Assembly (NCBI GenBank): GCA_963576475.1
Contig: OY754982.1
Coordinates: 15,256,217-15,320,216 of the forward strand
Reading direction: 5' to 3'
Source of the DNA: Molanna angustata
Lineage: Eukaryota > Arthropoda > Insecta > Trichoptera > Molannidae
DNA length: 64,000 nucleotides
The notes beneath the pieces were generated by a model. It searched no databases and was not told where the DNA came from. It saw only the letters and a list, made by a program, of their open reading frames with translations. The translations under genes were made by a program, and so were the position numbers. Shown piece after piece: positions 55,875 through 64,000 of the stretch. How positions within the stretch are numbered: position 1 is the first letter of the stretch; every line of letters begins with the position of its first letter.

Positions 55875-57060
55875 GATACCGGCCCGCCTCGGCCCCATGT
55901 CCGCGAGAGAGATCCACCGTCCTATTCGAGTAGGTGGTGGCAAAATTTCTCCGCGGAACCTACCCCGACCGTCAGCGGGATTCTGGGGAAATTTATTTTA
56001 ACTTTTTTTTATATGGCAATTTTTTTTTGGACAATGATTTGAACTTTTTTCAAAAGAGTCTGACAGCTACCAACAGCTGATCAGCTGACTTTTTAATCAA
56101 AGACGGCCGGACACTCTCCGGCACAAAAAAACCAACTTGATAACTGAAAGAACCCTTGGGATTCCGCCAGAGAATCCCAACAGGTTGAGATCTATCGGTC
56201 CTGACACAACAGAGGTGCAACTGCCCCAAAATTGAACACTTAATGTACCCCCGCCACGCGGTAAATTTTTGTAAATCTTTTGGCGCATTATTTTGTAACT
56301 GTAGAGGCCTTTTCAGACTGCAGCCGAAGGATAGAAGCAGCTCCTCAGGCCGTAGTGCGCCTCGTAACTTGCATTTTTTTTTATTTTAACACCTGACTAT
56401 ATCTTATTACTGACTCGAGGCGCCGACGGCCTGGGAAGTGTCTGCCCTAGCGAAAGCCAGGGCCCCCCTTTTGTAACCGTGTGGAGGGGAGGATTACCAT
56501 AGCCCAGGCCGTCGGCGCCTCGAGTCAGTAATAAGATAAAGTCAGGTGTTAAAATAAAAAAAAATGGCAAGTTACGAGACGCACTACGGCCTGAGAAGCT
56601 ACTTCTATCCTTCGGCTGCAGTCTGAAGAGGCCTCTACAGTTACAAAGTGCTGCCAAAAGATTTACAAAAAAGTTAACCGCGTGGCGGAGGTACCTTGTT
56701 CAGTTCGGGGCAGTTTGAGCCTCTTGAGTGGCTGGACCGATAGAATTCGATCTGTTGGGATTCTCTGGCGGAATCCCAGAGGTTCTTTTTGTTATAAAGT
56801 TGTTTTTTTTTGTGCCGGAGAATGTCCAGCCGTCTTTGATTAAAAATCAGCTGATCAGCTGTTGGTAGCTGTCAGACTCTTTTTGAAAAAAGTTCAAATC
56901 ATTCTCCAAAAAAAAAATTGCCATATAAAAAAATTAAAATAAATTTCCCCAGAATTTCGCTGACGGTCGGGATAGGTTCCGCGGAGAAATTTTGCCACAA
57001 CCTACTCGAATAGGACGGTGGATCTCTCTCGCGGACATGGGGCCGAGGCGGGCCTGTATC
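55875..57060. mobile_element. Foldback element, 1.19 kb, arms about 560 bp
   Basis: The ends are GATACCGGCCCGCCTCGGCC on the left and, reversed, GATACAGGCCCGCCTCGGCC on the right. The arms stay similar to GGCGCCGACGGCCTGGG at 56436 and its mirror at 56500, leaving a loop of about 62 bases. Ends are GC-rich and arms have few differences, so the insertion is fairly young. No ORF in it is credible. It interrupts the LINE RT just before the INPNK motif. Confidence 0.88.
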
Positions 57061-57434
57061 ATGGGGCTGAAAATTAACCCCAATAAAGCAGTATTATTTA
57101 CAAAAAAGAGGAAACTAGAAAGGTTTATTACAACAACTCTTTTTGGAAAACAGATCACGCCTAGTAACCAGGTTAAATACCTTGGAGTGATAATTGACAA
57201 CGAATAAAACTGGAAGCAACATATGGATACATAATAAATAAAGCCAGCAGAGTTTCCTGGACATGCAGAAGCACATTTGGAAAATCATGATTTAAACCCA
57301 AAACCTTGTACTGCGTCTACACCACCATAATTAAACCAATCATTTTGCAGCATAATCAATGATCATTTATGCTGCATTGGTATGGTGGCCAGACACCAAA
57401 CTTAAATCCTGAAGAACCAGCTAAGTAGGTTACA

Positions 57435-57968
57435 GAATTGACAGAATTTCGTAGTCTCCTACACCCCTCACCAAATTGGGAATTTTTCATAACTAGTAGC
57501 TTTATTCATCCCCGGAGCAACTGCTCATCGGACAAAACTAGTATCAAGCATATTTCATACCACTAACACTAAGAGTCCAACCACAAACGTGGAGGCCTGC
57601 CACTCGTGGCGAGGATCTCCTGTCCCATCAGTGCTCGGTAACAGACGACTCGACTGCGAGCCTTAACCACGAGTTGACAGTACTATCAGTTCTTCAATTT
57701 TCACACCAAACGCGATGTCGGCTACACCATCTCATCAGTATGGCGAGCTACCGCCGAGCAGCACATGGCCCACGGGTTTCTCCACTCCTTAGTACTTGTG
57801 TAGGCAATTTACAGGAACCGAGCTAGACATTAAGGCGTCTGCCCTGCTCTTCTATAGGTAAGAATTGAAGGGGGCACTGACCTTTTGCTCAGAATCCTAG
57901 GATGGGGCTGCAGCTACCCTCAACTTTACTGACTAGGCCCCTATGGCCGCGACTTAGCCCCTTAATAG
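57435..57968. mobile_element. Unclassified insert in the LINE, about 530 bp
   Basis: GC-richer sequence between two adjacent LINE coding segments (RLQN and TCTETTGAIK). It shows no matching terminal repeats and no coding frame. It could be a SINE or a piece of another element. Confidence 0.45.
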
Positions 57969-58254
57969 ACTTACGTGTACAGAAACTACAGGTGCAATAA
58001 AAACAGTACCAACAGCTACATTAGAGGTCCTACTAGGCCTCCCACCACTTTAAATAGTGATTGAGGCAAAGGCAAGGCTTGAACTACAGAATAGTTTTTA
58101 AAGGCCATTGGAGCCATAAATATGTAGGTTAAATCCATACTTACTTCAGTGGGGACAAAGAACTGGACTCTTGCTATACATGAAGAAAAAATAATCATTA
58201 TCAAAAACCATTCAATCAGTTACTCTACGTACGAAGAATGGGATGGGAAAAAGG

Positions 58255-58655
58255 AATATAAATAAAACGAGTGGGTTGTGGCCAACACTAAACTCTCCAC
58301 ACCATAAGCGTTCATTTTTCTTCTTGAAAGGTTGACAATCTCTAAATGCATTTTTATGAAGTAAATTTCTATTAGATTCTTAAACAAATATAAGATTCCC
58401 AGAGGACAAAAGTTTTCACAATACACCATAAACACAAAAAAAATTGTCACAAAACTCATAGTAAGTATTTTCTACATGATACCTGTTGAGAAATTTTAAG
58501 TAAAAATGCATTACTAGCAAGATGAGCATGTATGAGACAGTGTATCAATGTTGATGCGGTGATGTATGTGTCAAGATAGAAGAATGTGATGTTTGGTTCT
58601 CACTGGCTACCCCTTGAGGAAGATTGAAGTGGAGAGTAAAAAATACACTTGTCTA
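58255..58655 (+). repeat. Repeat family B-related copy
   Basis: It starts AAAACGAGTGGGTTGTGGCC, AACACTAAACTCTCCAC. The later part has TCATAGTAAGTATTTTCTAC, ATGATACCTGTTGAGAAATT. Confidence 0.6.
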
Positions 58656-58657
58656 TA

Positions 58658-59230
58658 GAGACACATACAATACCATTATGAAGTGATCACTCAATTTTCC
58701 CATACAGAAGCTATTTTACTTCTGTTATATTATACATTTTTCATACAAATATGAAATATATTTCACATTAATATGGCAAACCATAGATTTTTTTCTTTAA
58801 ATATTGACAATCCTTGAATGCATTTTTGATAGAGTGTATTTTTATTGTATCAAAATATTAAACAGTATAAAAATACTTCTACTTTCCAGTACATGAGTTC
58901 ATTCTGAAAATTTGGACAAATGAAATCATAGAGAAAAAATTAACAGATATCTATGGAAAACTAATCAGCTTTAAGTTTATGGACTTTACATATATGATAT
59001 CAATATGAAGCAATATGAAGTCAATCGGAGTTATAGTCTGGGCTGTACAGAGGACACAAAAAGGATAATCCATACGGCGAAAGCCGTACACCATACAAAC
59101 AAACACATCACGACGAAACTCATAGTGTGCACTCTCTACATGATACCCGCTAAGAAATTGATTAAAAAAATACACTTAAAAATTGTGAAATCATGACTTT
59201 CCACTATTCCATAGTGTGGAGAGTAATATA
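58658..59230 (+). repeat. Repeat family B-related copy, with hairpin end
   Basis: Collinear with 39.2-39.96 kb. It ends in the hairpin CCACTATTCCATAGTGTGG then AGAGTAA, comparable with the family-B end at 4.14-4.17 kb. Confidence 0.65.
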
Positions 59231-59234
59231 CTTT

Positions 59235-60955
59235 TTCCTTCCATTAATTTTAGACCCCAATTGTGATTCCCATTTATCATAAATCTTTCTACGACAAGCA
59301 TCGTCAGAATGAATATTTGAGAAATAATAATAATATTTTTAATTATTCATATACCTGTCAATCCATTGATATCAGGGCAAGTCATGTGAATTAAGTACAA
59401 AGTGATGTATACTAATGAATCAAATTAAAACCAAATTATGGTGTATGCCAAAAATTTATTTCATAAAGTAATTAATTACAATGGTAAAAAAATATTTAAT
59501 AACATAATTTATTGGATATTTTGGTCAAAAATACATTTTTTCCAGTGCAACCAAGATTTTGATGTCAAGAAAAAGCTTATTAACGATATCAACCAAAACA
59601 TGACATATTAAAAAGAAAATGTTTCATTATTATAAAAAAAAGATACTTTTTATACTTAAAGTTTGTTCATTGAAGATTATATATTTCACATAATGTCTCC
59701 GTGGTTCATGAATATTTAATATAGAAAATATTATTGTTTACTTGCCTATAATTAGTAGTAAAAACTTATAGTATTTTTATGTTATAACATTTTGTCAATT
59801 GCAATGAAATTACAGAATTGGGACAGTTGAAAATGTATACATAGAAATTGAATATTTCTCCAGTTTACCAGTGACTGCGTAAGTATAATCAAAATAAAAA
59901 CCTACTATTTTTTTTAACAGGCACAAAAAAAAGTTTTATGGTTGCGATATAGATATGTTTCTTTTATATTAGGAAACACAAAAGAGAAGCACAAAATTAT
60001 ATTTTAACCACTAATACTAGGCTCATATTGCAGGAATTTCTTTCGGAAGTTTTTGTACGAGGTAAATGTTATAGTTATTGGAAAAACATATTGAAAAATC
60101 ACACGGGCTGCTCATGGAATGGTAGGTGAGCAAACTGGTCCCTACAAGATATTTGCCAATACCTGTAACGTTATTATGTAAAATGTAAGCAAGGGAAAGA
60201 CCGACTTATTTAGCTCAGCTGAGATACACAACCAATATAGAAATATGGACCTATTATCCAACTCCTCATGTAACCAGTTCTCAAAATTCAGCAAAGGAGT
60301 TACATATATTATTCCTAATTATTATTTTGATGAAAACATTAAAAATACTTAGATGTCTTCTTTTGTAACATCAGTTTTCTCTGCTCAGTAAGCCATTGTT
60401 GGTACAAATTTTGTTTCCTGAGAAACGTGTATTTAAAAATCACTAAAAATTCAACATTTTTATAATAAAAAAATTTAGGCAACAGTAATAAATTTATAAC
60501 AATACACTACATTTTGTTGTTTTATAAACACCATATTAACAGAAATAATCAGTCTCTAACAACCATTACTAAAACAATATGCGCTGGGTAACTTACATTA
60601 TAATGCTATGACATATTGGGCTCAATTCTAAAAACCCACTAAAATTTTAATGAAATGCCAAATTAATTAATTTTGTGTAATTTTTGATATTTTGAAGATT
60701 GAATAAAATAAAGGAAGTTTAATAAGATTAAAACGACAAGATAAAATCACTAGTCATCTGCTTAATTAAAATACAACTTAAGTCATACAAGTATTTAAAT
60801 CAATAAATTTGTATAAGACATACATTTTTTTGACCTAATTTTCTTTTACATATGATTGTCAAATAAAAGAGATAATATGTTGATTTTGATGTTTTTAACA
60901 CTGAATCAAAATCACGAATTGGTCAAAAAATTTACTTACATTATAATTTAAATAA
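59235..60955. other. No gene recognised
   Basis: Very AT-rich. No exon, TIR or tandem repeat that I can support. Confidence 0.4.
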
Positions 60956-60963
60956 GTAGACAT

Positions 60964-61272
60964 AGTATGTCCTATTCTGATTCGTTTCAGAGTACGAAAA
61001 CGTCTGTAACCAACGGGCGACTGTGGATAAAAGGATTTTATATGCGCTGTGACGTAATGAGTCCCGTATAAATGCAAGCAACTTTTTTACATTTCTCACA
61101 TACTAAAATCCAGGTATGGATAAATTTTAGTATATGAGAAATGTCAAAAAGTTGACTGCATTTATACAGGACTCATTACGTCAGACCGCGCGGATAAAAT
61201 ACTTTTATCCACGGTCACCCGTTGATCTAGAGGTTTTCGTACTCTAAAACGAATCAGAATAGGACATAGTGT
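60964..61272. mobile_element. Palindromic MITE, about 310 bp
   Basis: Arms: TATGTCCTATTCTGATTCG at the left, CGAATCAGAATAGGACATAG at the right. Inside, TAATGAGTCCCGTATAAATG mirrors CATTTATACAGGACTCATTA, and TTCTCACATACTAAAAT mirrors ATTTTAGTATATGAGAA. The centre is near 61118. No ORF. Confidence 0.78.
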
Positions 61273-61279
61273 ATTATAA

Positions 61280-63330
61280 AATGGTTATAGTTTAAATTGC
61301 CAGTTCTGGTGTTCACATATTTGTTTTTAATGACTTTAATGTTCATTTAAATTTTAATTTGTCTTTGGAATTGAACCCATTCATACACACAGAATATAAT
61401 ATTAATAAAGTTCTTTATATCTCACTCTGGATATGTAATACTGTAAAAAGAACAAGATTTGTTCACCATACATATAAAATACATTTGATTCTCATTTATT
61501 CTTTAAATTTAAATCTTATATTGCTGTACTTTGCTAAATGCTTTGTACAAGGAAATCATTAATAGAAATAATAAATCAATACCACACTACAACTCAACAT
61601 GTTTAAACCAAATATCAAACTAATCGTAAGAGAAATATTTTGTGCAGTATATTTGGCCACAATTCAGTAAATGCAGTCATTTTTTTCAACAAGCAAAATA
61701 TATATTTGCAAGCATACACACACTTTCAAAACATCTTACATATCACAGATAATTTAAATCAGACTTTTCTCAATTTCATTCTTATTCATACTCCATTTAA
61801 ACATCAATATATCACACTTTTTTATATTACAAACTAAATTGGCCAATATTAAATATGTTAGCATTTTCTTTTCATTTTTTACATTTATCTATGTTATCAA
61901 ATTTTCAATTCATATTTTTATCATTGCATATTAAAATACTACAAGCAGTAAACAAAACACGTGAAGTAGCTATTGTTTATTTTGGTTTATTTAGTTGTGA
62001 GATTATTTATAATATATTCTGCTTAGCTCAAAATCTCACCACATACGACTGTAAAGTATAAGATGTCATTCTTTCAGTTAAGATTTCGAGAAGTAATAGA
62101 ATATGTTGCCAGGCAATAATAACAAACCCTTTAATTGCAAAAATCATTTCATACATATTTAAAAACAGTATATTTGCAAATATGTACACAAAATCCAATT
62201 AAGCAAAATATTTTAAATAAAAGATCAATTAATTGTAATGAGAATTAAATATTTATACATAATGCACATACAGATGGCACATATTCAGTAAATACAAAAT
62301 CTATATTACGTGCAAGTAAATAAAAAATTGAGTAGCAAAATTTTAACACAGGGAGAAACTGAATCATATTAAACTGTATAGATCAAATATTTGTTTCTAA
62401 TTGACACTGGCAGTAAATTGTAACGTTTAACATAATAATTTTAAGTATTTTCAGAAGACCTTAGTTCATTGAAATAAACTTGTGAGGTATGCTAAAAATA
62501 TATCATTGCTTTCAATTTGTTATTTAAAGAATACATTTTGATATTTCTTAATAAACTACGAATTTCATTATTAAACAAATTTGAATTTACTACGGATAAG
62601 GAAGACTGTACATAAAGTGTTGATCCAGAAAATTCTAATAGATTTTTGTAAAATAAACAAGAATATTAAATATAACAATGAATTTATTATACATTATAAC
62701 AGTCGTCTTTTTCAATAGATCAATGCCATTTCAATGCTAATTTAACTTCAAAGTGTCTATTATGATAACTTGTAAACTATCTTTTGTCACTAAAATAATG
62801 AAAAGTTGAGCATAGCTGAGAGATATTATGAAGAAAGTCTTTTTTTAATTTTGTCAATGCTGACGGTGTTGAATATGTACAATTCCATGATAAAATTGCA
62901 TCCAGTTGATAAAGGCCTAATAAGCTGAAACGGTTGTCCTGGATTCAGGAAAAAATATATATGTAGACCAAATCATTTGTTTGATTTAAAATACCCATTA
63001 TTATGAAGAAAGTCTTTCAGAATTTATTGAAATAAATGCTTTGTAGTCATCATCCAATAACACATTTACAATATAGGTATAATAAAAAAAATATATTGTG
63101 TTACAGTAAAAAATTGCATCTGAATTATGGAAAACCAATATGAACATCAAAAACAATGATAATATAAAAATGAAACAATTGACATTGATTAAGAATGGAA
63201 TGTACGGTACTCAGTTCTTTCAGCCCCCCCCCCATAAGAGACATAGGAAGATGAGTTTATTTTATAACCCAATTAAGACAAGAATGAAAAAGTACTTGTT
63301 TTTTCGCGATGTACACAGTAATTTTAACTG
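61280..63330. other. No gene recognised
   Basis: Low-complexity AT-rich sequence. Several plus-strand frames of 60-70 codons are Phe/Ile/Tyr-rich and look random. Confidence 0.4.
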
Positions 63331-63336
63331 AAAAGA

Positions 63337-63551
63337 CTAAGGAAGGATGTAGGAAGGTGCAAGGTAAACCTGGACAGATGGAGAATGCTAGAGGATGACC
63401 AGGACATGGCGTTCGAATGTGGGGAGATGCAGAACATGTCACACCTGCTGGACTGCCCGCTTATGGAAGGAGGGTGCTGTGAGGATGATCTGTGGCAAGC
63501 GAATGAGAATGCTATTATGGCTGCAAATTACTGGAGGGACACAATATAGGT
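63337..63551 (+). pseudogene. LINE ORF2 C-terminal zinc-motif fragment, longer copy
   Basis: In one frame: RLRKDVGRCKVNLDRWRMLE, DDQDMAFECGEMQNMSHLLD, CPLMEGGCCEDDLWQANENA, IMAANYWRDTI, stop. The CGExQxMxHLLxCP zinc-knuckle-like cluster is intact. It is the only part of this LINE left here. Confidence 0.72.
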
Positions 63552-63828
63552 TGATGATCTTGGACACGGAAAGTAAGCAATATATCACATGATCCTTCCG
63601 GTATTTGACTTAGACTGTAAATTTGGTATGTGATTTTGGGTGAATCATAATGGTTTGAGTACTTAATATTTTAAATAATTTTAACAATTGTTCAGCTGAT
63701 ATATCGACAGATGTCGTGAAGACCAATATATGAGAGTAATATTTGCACAATTTTCGTCTTAATTGAGTATGAATTTACTAAAATAGGTTCAAAATCGAGT
63801 GTAGCACGATGTCATTTCTTTCTTTCTT

Positions 63829-64000
63829 TAAATAAAAATGAATATGTCCTTGTTAAACAAGTACATATACATCTTCCTACGTTCCCTAAAATAAGCAAAT
63901 AAATGCTTGTGCTATAGGTGAACGAAATCGGTCGAGGCAGGATTCGAACTCACGATCACTGGATTACTAGCCCAGCGCGCTAACCGCTCTGCCAGCGACC
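63829..64000 (-). repeat. tRNA-Thr-derived SINE, copy 2
   Basis: It is the reverse complement of the element at 8.5 kb over head and tail, with a few substitutions (GGTCGCTGG instead of GGTCGGTGG; GATCGTGAG instead of GGTCGCGAG). It reaches the window edge. Confidence 0.85.

Larger units (their letters stand above)
55371..58210 (+). mobile_element. R1/Jockey-like LINE, degenerate, with two nested insertions
   Basis: RT segments in order: LPTGRSTEAVLHEIVMSIEK, ALGIVIDI (stop) GAFDQTSHEVI, NRGCSQVGILSPLL, VVDD, DIAIIVNGKFPRTVSE. Then comes a foldback insert, then GLKINPNKAVLFTKKRKLE, QVKYLGVIIDNE. Then a second insert (about 57435-57965), then ETTGAIKTVPTATLEVLLGL, PPL, IVIEAKARLELQNSF. Motif order is that of R1/Jockey-type RTs. 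Many stops and shifts. Confidence 0.8.

Noticed and set aside
55774..57207. Open frames of 60-88 codons inside the foldback
   Set aside because: They are mirrored on both strands by the palindrome and have no codon or motif support. The 3' frame after 57060 is LINE, not a separate gene.
62900..62960. AATAAGCTGAAACGGTTGTCC as a Penelope-type ribozyme end
   Set aside because: Only a loose resemblance to CTGAAACGG-type ends; no CUGANGA box or paired stems.

Overview
The window is a piece of an AT-rich animal nuclear genome, almost certainly an arthropod and most likely an insect. One multi-exon host gene with consensus introns lies on the minus strand. The rest is dense with non-LTR retrotransposon debris (RTE-like, CR1/L2-like, R1/Jockey-like, R2/R4-like), Penelope-like elements, tRNA-derived SINEs, hAT-like and mariner-like TIR elements, foldback palindromes and satellite-like arrays. 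The order of insect cannot be settled from the sequence alone. No bacterial gene organisation, CRISPR array, rRNA or functional tRNA was seen.

Region 0.4-8.1 kb (minus strand) holds eight exons of a FoxN (FoxN2/3, CHES-1-like) forkhead transcription factor. Splice phases agree at every junction, giving about 430 residues so far. The DNA-binding domain is split over two exons. Upstream of it is a run of five psi-K-x-E (SUMO-type) motifs. The 3' end lies beyond position 1 and the 5' untranslated exon(s) lie at higher coordinates, unlocated. Introns carry LINE tails and dispersed repeats.

Region 8.5-13.7 kb has tRNA-Thr-like SINEs, two hAT-like elements (one with an exact 8-bp target duplication) and a GC-rich island with two perfect X-box (RFX-type) motifs. 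Region 13.7-19.3 kb is bounded by inverted ends reading TCGACGGTGGAAAGGC and contains an RTE-like LINE (minus) and a 5'-truncated Penelope-like element (plus). The Penelope copy carries a complete hammerhead ribozyme motif 45 bp after its GIY-YIG domain. Region 19.3-45 kb is mostly dispersed repeats, a mariner-derived palindrome, a degenerate transposase, a second X-box/CRE island (28.0-28.2 kb), LINE tails, a perfect-stem hairpin (43.8 kb) and a 32-bp minisatellite.

Region 45.4-50.5 kb is a triple nest. A Penelope-like element with inverted terminal copies holds an R2/R4-like LINE, which is split by a tandem-repeat-rich insert. Region 51-52 kb has a roughly 43-bp satellite and a long AT microsatellite. 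Region 55.4-58.2 kb is an R1-like LINE broken by a 1.2-kb foldback element and by a second insert. Region 58.3-64 kb is low-complexity AT-rich sequence with repeat copies, one palindromic element, a LINE zinc-motif tail and a second copy of the first SINE at the window edge.

The only gene likely to be functional for the host is the FoxN gene. The other coding sequences are decayed mobile-element fragments.
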